Source of the DNA: Timema cristinae
Taxonomy: Eukaryota; Arthropoda; Insecta; Phasmatodea; Timematidae
NCBI GenBank assembly: GCA_039000515.1
Contig: JBCFYV010002255.1
Location: forward strand, 47,457,463-47,521,462
Direction of reading: 5' to 3'
Length of the DNA: 64,000 nt
Position 1 is the stretch's first letter. Each line of letters opens with the position of its first letter. The notes beneath the pieces were generated by a model, which saw only the letters and a program-made list of their open reading frames with translations, made no database searches and had not been told where the DNA came from. The translations under genes were made by a program, and so were the position numbers. This document shows positions 24,590 to 34,740 of this stretch, piece by piece.

Positions 24590-25289
24590 GGAGGACGGAG
24601 ACACGTCTGGAGGGGTCTGGATCCTTTTTATTCTGGACTTTTAACTCTATAAATGGAGGATTCCAGACCCTTAGCTGTCACCACTCCTATATAAACACGC
24701 TCAGCGATCGCCGTGGGTATTCAGTTCTTGGTTCTCGACTAATGAGTCCGGGAGTCCCCAGTGGGAGTGTGTGGACCGGTGTGTACATTGTGTGAGCTGG
24801 GAGTGGACCAGTGAGTCCAGTGTGTCAACCAGCGAGTCCTGCATTTGTGTATAGCGGGTCACCACCGTGTATCGTGTGTGGGACAAGTGACATTTATTGT
24901 TATTGTGAACTATTGTGTTAATGAACATTTTTGTGACGGTTTTTAAATATTTGAGTAGTTATTTGGTGTCTTATAGTTGTTAATTTGTTTATTCAATTTA
25001 CTTACATCTCTGTGTGCTCTATTAGTTTAATTAGGTTACAGACTTGATTAAGGCTCTTTTTATTTTACTTAATTACTTGTTTAGTTATAATTAATTTAGA
25101 TATACAGTTAATCAAAGTATGTATGTAAGTGGTAATTTTAATAATCAAAACCTTGAATATTCCGTGGGCATTTTTACTCGTTTGGTCGGCAACCTACCCC
25201 AATATCTCTAAAAGAACTCGTGGTTCACACTTTCACGTGTGAACGGCCTGTGACCCTCCCAGGTCACGTGAGCGAGCCCCACGTTACAA
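24590..25289 (+). promoter_or_regulatory. TATA-box region, possible solo LTR or promoter
   Basis: The segment contains TATAAATGG near 24650 and TATATAAACACGCTC near 24690, followed about 30 bp later by ATTCAGTTC, an arthropod initiator-like TCAGT. It ends with GTCACGTGAGCGAGCCCC and ACGTTACA near 25289. It is more GC-rich than its flanks. The arrangement resembles a solo LTR whose left end is hidden at the satellite edge. An RNA polymerase II promoter of an unlocated transcript is the alternative. No primer-binding site or second LTR was found. Confidence 0.35.
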
Positions 25290-25680
25290 TATATTAAAAG
25301 TTCTTATTCTTATTTGTTTTGAACTACTCTGTGTAATATAGTGCATACATTATTGCCTTTTAATACAGGCATCGCATTTACTTGGTAAAGATAAAATACG
25401 TGTAATTTATTTTATATATAATTAATTATTTTATTATTATTATTTTATTGTTTTTATAAATATTTAACTGAATAAAATATAATCATCCACTGCGCGGGTG
25501 CACCATTTTTAACAACTTGTTCGTCATCATCAACCACATGGTTAATATCCGTTGGTCGCCATTTTGAAGCCATATTTGTTAAAGCTTTGTGAAAGTGCTC
25601 TGAATAATAACTATTTTAACTGTAATGAAAGGATAAATAAGCTTTGTGGACGACCTCAAATTAATATTAAAACTTTGTTT
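25290..25680 (+). repeat. Dispersed repeat (family L), copy 1
   Basis: About 390 bp align by eye with 33100-33480 in the same orientation. Shared blocks include GTGTAATATAGTGCA, ATATTTAACTGAATAAAATA and GTCGCCATTTTGAAGC. The class is unknown. Each copy lies just downstream of sequence with LTR- or promoter-like features, so it may belong to a retroelement. Confidence 0.65.
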
Positions 25681-26119
25681 AATTTAAATATATTTCATAG
25701 AATTTATTAATGTGCACGTTTATTCTATTTTTAACTTTAAATTCAGTCTCTAGTTTGTTAGGGCCAAGCCTTACTCTAACTTATAATAATTTATAGCTTT
25801 AATTTCAATTATCTTTCATTTTAATTATTGGGCTTCTCTATTAACGTAAAAAATATTTAATCCTAGTTCATTTTACTAATTATTTTAAGAATAGCTTTGT
25901 GTATACAGATATTTTCTCTTAGTTCAAATACATATTAATTTGGCTAACTTTAATATAACCTCAATATAACCTCGATATAACTTTGATATAACTTTAATCT
26001 AACTTTAATCGCACAAAATGTAGTAAGGGAATTTTTTATTTGTGCATAGTTTGTGTTTTTTCTGAAAACGAGTTCCCAGGTATAGAAAAAGAAGAGAAGT
26101 TACAGATCACCAAAGATAA

Positions 26120-29100
26120 ATGGATATCATCGACTGTGGAAGAGGACTCAAATCAATGAGTGACCGTGTCCTGATCGAAGTGGGGGATATAGGGCAGTTA
26201 ATTGCTGATCTTCTAGAACTCTTGAAACCTACTGTATTGAAGTGAGTAGAGAACTAATTAATATTAAACATTAGAATTAATAATGCACATTTTTTAATAG
26301 CATCCCAATTGGTTTATTTAATCACATTAAGGGTTCCACATTCCATGGATTTGCTATTAGTTCCTATTTTCTCCAATAGATAGTGTTCTGTAAAGTTAAA
26401 TCCTGAATCAAACAAATGTTTTGACTAAATTAGTGGAAGACATGACAATAGGCAGTGATCTTTTTTCATTAATTTCATATCATAACCTAAATAAACTAGG
26501 ACTGTATCCAAATAGTCTACTTCATGCACCGTCAACCCTTGACGTTCACATGATAATTGCATGGCAATCACATGATCAAGTGTAGATCCACCCAAATAGT
26601 CACGAAGTTTGCTGATGCACCCCTCACACACCCTCGAGTCCAAGGGCGAGAGCAAGTCACACACCCATGATTGTCTGCTAGAGCTAGAGTTCACAGGGAA
26701 ATGTGATCTGTGATAACTGGCTAATAGATGGTATTTAAAATAGTTTCTAAGCTTGTTGATAGGAAGCAGCACTGCAGACTCTAGGATGTGGAAAGGATAG
26801 TTTGCCATCCAAATAGTCTGTTGGAGTCTTCGATCTCAAGTGTGCGATAAGTGTACATTCATCAAGTTTGCATCAAGTCAAGTGTGCTTGACTATTTGGA
26901 CACAGCCCTAGGTATACACTTTAACGGGCAATGATATTTTTGTGGAACGTGTGTTTGAAGTTAATTTGCATTGCTGTATATTAAAACCCAGATAATAATA
27001 AAAGTGTAGCATAGCTCGTTTGGAATTGTTTGATTAGGTTAGGTTTGCATATATTCTTGAAAACTGGTTTTTAAATTGTGTGTTTGAGTGTTGGGAAATA
27101 TGATTTTTATTTACTTTTTTGGTGGAACTTTTTTTTCATTATTGGTGACATCATGAAACCCCAATAATAATGTAAAGTGGATAGCTTTGAAATTAATTTA
27201 CTCCCACATGTTATAATGTTGGTTTATCTAGAAGTATTTCTATAAGTAACAAATTCCACTGTATATAACTTTGTTGAGATATTGGAAGAACAATCCAGAG
27301 AAAGTGGTGACTCCTCAAAAGAAGAGAAAGAAGAAACCTACTCCAAGATTTTCGGTTGAAGCAATTGACGACTTCAACCAAGGTGTAGTTTGTAAAGCAA
27401 TATATGTATGATAGAAGTTTAATTTAACTATAGATTATATTTTTTAAACATGTTCATAACAAAGTTTGCACACCACCAAAAAAATCATTCTAAGCCTATA
27501 CACAAACACTATTTTAATCATAGCACAGCCAATTAATTTTTAAAGCATGTAATGAGACTCGCCAATATGTCACAGAATAAATTTTGCTACTTTAAATTTA
27601 TATATTTTTTGAAAAAATGATATTACACATTTTATAGGCCTATAGACCTAAACACTCAATAAACGGTGTCAAATCAACAACAGTAAACACCTCACTATTG
27701 ATCTTGTTATGATAAATACAATATGTAATATGGTTGTAATGAATGCCTAATTTTTTGCCTAGGGTATTTAGATTTAAGAAAATAAAAGTATGAGTGGCCT
27801 GCATTTTTTTTCTCGCAATAACTTGCCCCACATTGAGGGAAAGGTCAATGTTGTTCCTTCATAAACTTATAAAAATAAATTATCTATCCTATGTTTTTAC
27901 CCAAGTGCAAATCCATAAAACTATGCTTGTAGTTTATTGGTGCTTGTTTGCAGATTAACATGTGACATTTCGTGCGAATCCAGGACCAGACACTGCAAGT
28001 ACATTCGAAGGAGGAAGAACAACGCTCTATAAGCTTCTACATGAAATTGGATTCTCTTGGCAGAAGACGAGCGGAAGAAGAGTGCTGATGGAAGATGTCA
28101 ACGTTGCGGCCAAGAGAATAACATTTTTGAGGGAATACAGGAAGCTTGCGGCAGAAAACAATAATTTCGTATTCCTTGATGAAACATGGATTTTTTTCCA
28201 AGGGTGATTTTTTTTTAATAAATAGATTGCATTAGTGAAATCTAATATAGGCACAGGCCTGTTTAAAGAAAGGTTGCTTACGTAAAAAACTAATAAATGA
28301 GTATTAAATAACCTCTCTCATCAAACAATGTTTCCAACCTGATTATGGTTCTCTTTTGCAAAATGCCCCCATCTGGCCATCTTTAAACGTTTATTGAGTT
28401 TGATTTAAAATTGGTTAGAAGGTTTATCATTTTACTGGAAGGACATTTAATGTTAATAAGGATTAACACCAGTCTCAGCATATAAATAAACACTGATATT
28501 GTTATTTAGCAAACCAATTGTAAACTTTATTTTTTTTAAATATATAATATTTAAATAAAATACACCTTCATTTTATGTTTGATATAAATACATTGTCAAA
28601 TATGGATAGTTTCATATCTATATAAATTATAGACATAGTCCCGAAGAAGACCTGCAAGAGACGTTCACCGGGTGATGGGAAGAGGCTCATTGTTCTACAT
28701 GCTGGCGGCAGGGGGTTTCGTGGAGGGAGCGAGCCTTTTGTTTGCATCGGGGAAGTCGACTGGAGATTACCATGAGGAGATGAACGGCGACAACTTCGAG
28801 ACGTGGATGAGAGACCAACTGCTTCCCTCTCTTGAAGAACCTTCTGTCATTGTGATGGATAATGCTCCATATCATTCAGTTCAGGTGTGTCATAACACTA
28901 TAAACTTATTTTTAATACACCCTCATTAAATATTTATAAATATATATTTACATGTTGTCACTTATCTTCAATTTAAGATGCAGTTTTAATAACCCTTCTA
29001 CACCTACAAATACATTTATTAAAGACATCACTTATTTATTATTGCCTTAACTATATTGTTACAGGTGGAGAAACTGCCCACAAAGAGTTGGAGGAAAGAC

Positions 29101-29186
29101 GAATACGCTGCATGGCTGACGAAGCACGACATCAAGTTCGACCCCTCAGCGATGAGCAAAGCTTTAGCCCACAAACCAGACAAAAG
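26120..29186 (+). pseudogene. Intron-bearing IS630/Tc1-type DDE transposase gene (at least five exons)
   Basis: Exons inferred from similarity and splice sites are 26120-26241 (ATG start, GTGAGT donor), 27279-27405, about 27962-28206, 28633-28884 (GTGTGT donor) and 29065-29186. Features of the DDE superfamily endonuclease are a basic linker (PQKKRKKKP), helix-turn-helix sequence (GGRTTLYKLLHEIGFSW), the first catalytic Asp in FVFLDETWIF, the second in VIVMDNAPYHSVQ, and a C-terminal WLTKHDIKFDP followed by a KPDK segment. Proteins of this type are abundant in hemipteran genomes. Exons 1 and 2 join in phase. The join to exon 3 is out of frame, with a stop upstream of GTG 27962, and exon 4 has a one-base shift in a G run near 28710, so the gene is probably inactive unless these are sequence errors. 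A TIR element sits in intron 1. Confidence 0.75.
26499..26908. mobile_element. TIR element of 410 bp with TA duplication
   Basis: The left end GGACTGTATCCAAATAGTC and the complement of the right end, GGGCTGTGTCCAAATAGTC, form 19-bp inverted termini with two mismatches. TA flanks both sides, as for Tc1/mariner-type insertions. An internal minus-strand open frame of 127 codons (26425-26808) has no recognised domain and starts inside the element. Confidence 0.8.
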
Positions 29187-29344
29187 GTAGTCCTAAGTAT
29201 TTTAAAAAAACTTAGGCTGCTTTCACTATGAATATTGATAGCGACAGGTGGTGCTGGTGTAGCCTACCTTCCATAGAGTAATAGAGAAACATTCAGGGAA
29301 TTTCATCTCCACAAGTCAAGTTTGCATCACTGAATACAACATTC

Positions 29345-29440
29345 TGTTCAGTCTAATTACTACTACTTCCTGGGGAAGATGCTATAATAGCATTGAAATA
29401 CTGGAGTGTGTGTAAATATGTGTTGGTGTTTTTACTTTTA
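29345..29440 (+). repeat. Dispersed repeat, partner of 7976-8058
   Basis: The segment with CTGGGGAAGATGCTATAATA followed by GCATTGAAATACTGGAGT is the inverted counterpart of the block at 7976-8058. The parent element is not identified. Confidence 0.5.
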
Positions 29441-29650
29441 TTTATACTCTATCATTTTAATTATTACCAATTGTTTTGCTCAATGCTCTTTGTTTCATAC
29501 ACAAAATGTAATAAAACAATATTAAATATAGTACATGAGTGATAAATGGCATTTGTTTAATAGTACTATGAGTTATTAGATAATGTTGTCAAACTATGAC
29601 ACAGAGGAGTATTGATAGTGATGTTTGTTGTAAAAGGCGAGCTCACTTGC

Positions 29651-29788
29651 CTTAAATAGTTTGTAGAGGTCCACATCCCTGGAACCAATCGTGGGGCCCT
29701 TATTGATTGGTGTCCCTCTGTCGTCCATGAACTTGTACAACTGGGCAACAAAGTGGTCTTTTTCTTCTCGAGGCTCATCATCAGAACT
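29651..29788 (-). CDS. Arid4: ARID4 exon: N-terminal ARID domain, GC donor
   Basis: After a TTTTGTAG acceptor the exon reads [20 protein letters not shown] and then [20 protein letters not shown], ending LYKLFK. It closely matches vertebrate ARID4 ([28 protein letters not shown]). It encodes the first helices of the ARID domain, preceded by an acidic serine stretch. The boundary after LFK is AAG followed by GCAAGT, a non-canonical GC donor with an otherwise perfect consensus. The next exon (18116) begins VVHKLGG in phase 0, exactly as the family requires. No usable GT donor lies at that point. Confidence 0.93.
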
Positions 29789-30582
29789 CTACAAAACAAA
29801 ATGGTACCATATAGGAATGTTTTAGTACTACCTAGCCATATTCCAGTCAGTGACAAAGAGGTAATGGTTGCCTCTTGTAGAAAGATGACCGTTAGAGCCA
29901 AATAGAACAAGATCGAATAAAACCTAGCTTAGGGGATTGGGCTGTAATGGGAAGCAGCAGTGATGATGTTTGCTTACAGGATGGACTGTCTACCTCACAC
30001 CCCCAATCTGCTCTTAGTACCTGAAGCTGGGCATAGGCACAGCTGATTTGTTCAAAAATATACTATGTCCCAAATAAAATGGGTGCAACTGAATATAATG
30101 TCCTGACAGGAAATCAGAGCACCTTAAAAGCTTACAAAGCTAATGTCACAAAAGATTATTTGTAATTTAGAATTTTTATTTTTAAATTGGCTTATGACAA
30201 ATTACCCCAGTAAGATTGTAAGTGAAAGAATAGCTCGTGTACAAGTTTGTAGGGACCCCCAAAACACCTATGGTTATAGATTAAAAAGGAGATACAGAAA
30301 TACAAATATATATATATATATAAAGTAAGAACAATCCCAAGGGACATTTTATAATTCAGAACATTTAATTTCTGGTTTTTGTAAGTACATGACAAACATG
30401 CTCCCATAATAAGAAGAGAACTGTTAAATGGTTTCCAAGTATTTGACTGAATGTACAGGTTGGTGCCCACAAATGACACATTTTAAAATATCATTAGAAT
30501 AATTTAATTTTAAAAAAACCCAAGAAAAAGTGTTTTAATAAAGCAAAAGGCATGCCATTTATGGCTATGAAATAAAGTCACT

Positions 30583-31570
30583 TCTTGAAGATGACATCCT
30601 GAAGACGGCCACCTCTTCTACGCAGATATTCTTACATTCTCGCACATAAGTTTCCCATAACAGCTTTTAGCATTTCAACAAATATGCCATTGATTACCAT
30701 ACGAATCCTTACTTTCATTTCCTCAACACTCAGAGGACCACGAGAAAACACTTTGCTCTTAGAAGTCACAACCAGGCCAAGAAATATCGCCAATCCTGGA
30801 GATGATGTGGTTCCCAAACAGCCATCGTTCTTGCTGTCTTGTTGAAAATAAGTGGACCAGAGTACATGACACCTTTACAGTCTTTTTAATCAAAAGGTTA
30901 CAATGACCAACATTTTGTAAAGGTCTCTGGTGTAGTTGACAACGGTTTTCTTCTTGCTTGTACACAAAACCATCTTAGTGAAAAAGAGCTTCATCGGACA
31001 TACAAAGATTCCCAATAAAATTTTCATCTACTTTCATTTTAGTTAACATTTGTTTATAGGAATTTACTCTACCTGCAAAATCATTGTGTTTTAATTCTTG
31101 GATTGCAATTTAAATTCTTGTTCAATATTCTACTCAAAGTGTGACAAGATATTTTTAAGAATAATGCATGTCACTGTGAAGAACGTGTCAAGCTTTGCGT
31201 TATAATGACTCTTGACAGTTTCAATATTTTCTGGTGTTCTAACTGACCTGTTTCCACCTAATGGATTATTTTTAAGAGTAGAGCCCATTGCTTCAAATTT
31301 ATCAACTCATGTTTTGATTGCATGAGCTAAAGGTAGTGGATCATTACAACGAAGATTGAAGTAAAGCCAAAATTCTCACTTTGCAGATAACTTTATAAAA
31401 CAATTTCATGGCAAATGCACGTTGCCAATCGAGCCATTGATCCATGTCAACTAAATGGCATAGTGAGGAAGGTACAAGCTGTCACAACACACTTTCACCT
31501 TGAAATGACTGTTTCAAAATCTCTCATTCTTGGGTGCCAACCTGAATGTGTCTAGTACTTCACGCATATT
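30583..31570 (-). pseudogene. Decayed Tc1/IS630-type transposase
   Basis: Read on the minus strand from about 31370 to 30583, the segments follow the order of an insect DDE transposase. They are an N-terminal helix-turn-helix linker (NNPLGGNRSVRTPEN), a second DNA-binding segment (SCHTLSRILNKNL), IQELKHNDFAGRVNSYKQML, a first catalytic-block remnant (CMSDEALFH, then a stop), RIGDISWP and VEEMKVRIRMVINGIFVEML. The end is LRRRGGRLQDVIFKK and a stop. Several stops and frame changes are present and the third catalytic segment (usually PARSPDLSPCDFFLW) is ruined, so the copy is dead. Terminal repeats were not identified. Confidence 0.75.
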
Positions 31571-31655
31571 CTATTTAACAAACTAAAATTTGCAGTCATA
31601 TATTTAAAAAAACTGACTTGATGTCCAAATTAATATTTAATGTTATATTCTGTAA

Positions 31656-31860
31656 ATTGAAAAATGACGTCTGGACATGGGTATCAAGCCTGGATAGCTC
31701 AGTGGTTAGAGTATTGGCATACTAAGCTAAAGGTCCCGGGTTCGATTCCTGTACCCTGGTGTAATTTTTCAATTTACAAAATATGATATCTGGATGTAGT
31801 TAAAGCAGTAACACTAAGAAATAGAATAGCTTTGACTATTTGATTCATAACAATATTTAA
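31656..31860 (+). repeat. tRNA-core inverted-repeat element, copy 2
   Basis: The core (31656-31773) is bounded by ATTGAAAAATGAC and TAATTTTTCAAT. Inside is a tRNA-like segment beginning GCCTGGATAGCTCAGTGG, with the A-box TAGCTCAGTGGTTAGAG and the B-box GGTTCGATTCC. The anticodon arm can pair (TTGGC with GCTAA), but the acceptor stem does not close and the T arm has a mismatch, so it is not a functional tRNA. The 5' end resembles tRNA-Lys. The right flank is shared with 16575-16660. Confidence 0.75.
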
Positions 31861-31892
31861 TTATTTGAAAAATGTGAGTAATGAGGACTGAC

Positions 31893-32017
31893 ATCGGAAT
31901 CAAAGCCTGCATCGCTGTCGCTGTTACCGCTGCTGTCGTCCAGCCCAAACAGCAAGTCTCTGTCCCAATGCGGGGGAAGTTCATCTTTGTCCAGGAATAG
32001 CAGAGCTTTCTCAACAG
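31893..32017 (-). CDS. Arid4: ARID4 exon: end of RBB1NT region and acidic linker
   Basis: The exon enters after CTCTTTTCAG with CT, completing the Ala codon left by the exon at 41730-41809. It reads AVEKALLFLDKDELPPHWDR, matching ASIFLKTRVVPDNWKMD of vertebrate ARID4. An acidic serine stretch, DDSSGNSDSDAGFDSD, follows. The donor is GAT followed by GTCAGT, weaker than the other donors but in the correct phase 0 for the ARID exon. The RBB1NT region is found only in ARID4-type, retinoblastoma-binding proteins. Confidence 0.88.
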
Positions 32018-32180
32018 CTGAAAAGAGAAAAGTGTTAATCAACTGAGAAAGAATGTCCAAAATACAACAAGTCAGATAAAACCCAACAGGGAGGTTTTTT
32101 ACATTTGAGATTTAACTGAGGAATCTTTTGACACAATAACATAATACAGTGTTGTTCTTTTCATTGTAAAGGCCATGCTA

Positions 32181-32284
32181 GACCTGGCGTAGCTTCATAT
32201 GCCTTATAATATAGCTCAGGACTAGGACAGGCACACCATACCGTCCCCAGACATTAATTCATCACTGTGGAAGTGTAAGCCTAA
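32181..32284 (-). repeat. SINE family D, truncated copy
   Basis: About 100 bp (TAGCTTCATATGCCTTATAA, GACTAGGACAGGCACA, CCGTCCCCAG) match 42589-42700. The tRNA-derived head present in the longer copy is missing here. Confidence 0.7.
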
Positions 32285-32529
32285 CCCTTGGGAAAATGTC
32301 TTGTCGGAAATTTAATATTTATTCCGAGAAGAGAATCTCGGGCGGGAAAGACTCTTCCCTGGCAAGCGGTTGGTTTGGACGGAAAATACAGCCCACTAAT
32401 TTCAGCAAGTACCACTGGCTCAATCTCTACTGGAGACAGCCATCTTCTTTGTTCTGTAGCAAACTTGGAGGGTTGCCTGTGGTGAGCTAAACAAGTTGGG
32501 AAGCTCAGAGTCAATGTCTATCAACAGTT

Positions 32530-32547
32530 AGAGAGAGAGAGAGAGAA
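32530..32547 (+). repeat. (GA)n microsatellite
   Basis: A run of nine GA dinucleotides. Other simple repeats in the window are (GATA)n near 34662, (TTGG)n near 35000 and (GT)n near 53142. Confidence 0.9.
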
Positions 32548-33099
32548 GGACCATCTTTTGTGCCATAGAAATGAAGGGGGAGGAAGTAGCTTGCCAAGGT
32601 CAACTATTTATGAGCCTCATCCTGTCTCATGTTAGCAACCAAACAGACTAGAGATCACAGGGTTGTTTAACAAAGAACCTTTAAGGAGGATTTATTCTAG
32701 AAAACATTAAACAGGGCTTTAAAACAGAAGTTTCAAGGCGGTTTCAAAAATAGAGAATATTTAAAGGGTAACACACCTAGGGAACATTTAAGGTGTTTCA
32801 TACTTAAATAATATTTAAGGGGTAAAAACCTAAATCATCTTTAAGGGGGTTTGGACCTAAAGAGTATATAAGGTGTTTCAAACCTTAAGTCTGTTCACAA
32901 TAGGTTTTTACCTGGATAACAGTTCGAAAATCATATGTTTAGGTTTTGGGTTGCCAACACTTGTAAAAGACCATTGTTTTGTTAAAGATCTTTAGTTACC
33001 TGTTATATATTACATTTAAAATAACGCAAACTTAAGTTTTCTCATACTATTTCATTTTTTAAATAATTTCTTTTTATCCAACTTGAAACAATATTTTAA

Positions 33100-33480
33100 A
33101 CATAATCAAAAGTACTTATTTTTCATTTTGGAACGCTACTGATTTTGTGTAATATAGTGCACACATCAATATCTTTTAATACAGTCATCGTATTTACTTA
33201 GAAAAGAGAAAATTGTTGTCATTTTTTTACATACAATAAATGATTTTATGGTTATTTTATCGTATTTTGAAATATTTAACTGAATAAAATAGTATCATCA
33301 ACTGTGTGTCTGCATCATTGTAAAAAACTTGTTTACCCTTATGTTCAATTATATGGTTTAGATTCATCAGTCGCCATTTTGAAGCTATGTTCGTTAGAAG
33401 TTTTTGTGAAAGTGGTGTTAATATTTTTTTAAGGGGAATAAAACTATAAATAAACTTTGTGTTCGACTTCAAATAAATAT
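33100..33480 (+). repeat. Dispersed repeat (family L), copy 2
   Basis: It aligns by eye along its length with 25290-25680 in the same orientation, sharing GTGTAATATAGTGCA, ATATTTAACTGAATAAAATA and CGCCATTTTGAAGC blocks. It is more diverged at its left end. No coding region is visible. Confidence 0.65.
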
Positions 33481-33719
33481 ATAAATAATATTGGCCTAAA
33501 TTACTGTGGTTAACTATAACATTAATATATTACCACCTGTTTATATTAGTCATCCAAAGTGATGGGTGTCAGCTGTTGGCGTAGTGATATATAGAGATTA
33601 CTTCTAGAAACATTTCGAGCTGTCATCTAGGTAAACTTAGGTCATGAATGAACTATAGAAAGCCTTCATGAGGTGTTAAAATATATAACATTTAAGATTC
33701 TAGAAGACATTTAAGAAGG

Positions 33720-34740
33720 TTTTTTTTTTTACACTTGTAATGATACTGTTTTGGACCCTCTCATATATTAAGAAAAGTTATGGATTAAGGTATTTTTCTT
33801 CAATAAACTGTATATAAAATATCTTTTTAATGCTTCATCCATGGAGAGTCACACAATCTTGTGACTCTCTGGCCCCCTCTACCCAATAGGAAGCCAGCAT
33901 TCACAACATCTGTCACCAGGACTCTTTCTATTAGTTAGTTTCAACACCGGTGACAAGGGGTCCAAAAGGCAAGGGGTAGGTCATATAATATAAGCCTCGT
34001 GCGTTTGAGTCAATAGAGAGCTCGGTAATATTAAGTAGCAATAACACAGTTTGATTCATTATGTGGCTCGTTAAATCAATAACATAAATCAGCATAACAC
34101 ATGGTACTCAGAACACGGAACATATAATATCACAGAAAAACCATTTTAATATAAACTGTATTATATAATATCACATTTTCAATACCGAAGGTGTAATCAC
34201 ATAAATAAATAAATCGTGTGCAACATTAAAAGTCTTGTTTATTTAATAAGATTAATTATAAGAATAATCAGATCAAGTAACCGGTGGCAAGTGCGCAATA
34301 AGACATACTCACATCGTGACCACCGTAAAACCCAATATCGTTATAAGATAGTGCTCAACCACAGGGCACTATCTCATTATAAATCTGTATCATCTCAATT
34401 AGTGCTCGATCATGGGCCAAATATCAGCTAACTAAACAGTATATTCATAATCGGCACCCATCGCGGGACGAGAACATCTTAATTGGTGCCCAATCACAGG
34501 GCAGCAAACCATAGCCCTAATATTTATAACCATTTCTTGACCTGTGTGAAGTTGGGTAGTTTACAACCTTGGCAACACGGCAGGCGGCAAGGAGAAGAGA
34601 GAGGGGATTACAGTGCTTTATGTAGTTAAAACACACTTTGATTATGTTCATTAGTTAATTGTTAGATAGATAGATAGATAGATAGATAAATATAGTGAGG
34701 CTGCTAATCTTAGATTTTACCTTGTATGACGTAATTAATT
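33720..34740. other. Unassigned intron DNA with LTR-like and repeated motifs
   Basis: It contains a 9-bp palindrome with a short loop (GAGTCACAC, complement GTGTGACTC near 33847, imperfect), TATAATATAAGCC near 33985, and four related blocks near 34350, 34400, 34455 and 34482 such as GTGCTCAACCACAGGGCAC and GGTGCCCAATCACAGGGCA. The last resembles the primer-binding-site neighbourhood of LTR retroelements. No gag or pol sequence adjoins it, so the assignment stays open. Confidence 0.3.

Noticed and set aside
31694..31765. Functional tRNA gene (tRNA-Lys-like start, possible ACT anticodon)
   Set aside because: The acceptor stem does not pair, the T arm has a mismatch, and the segment is part of a dispersed inverted-repeat element.
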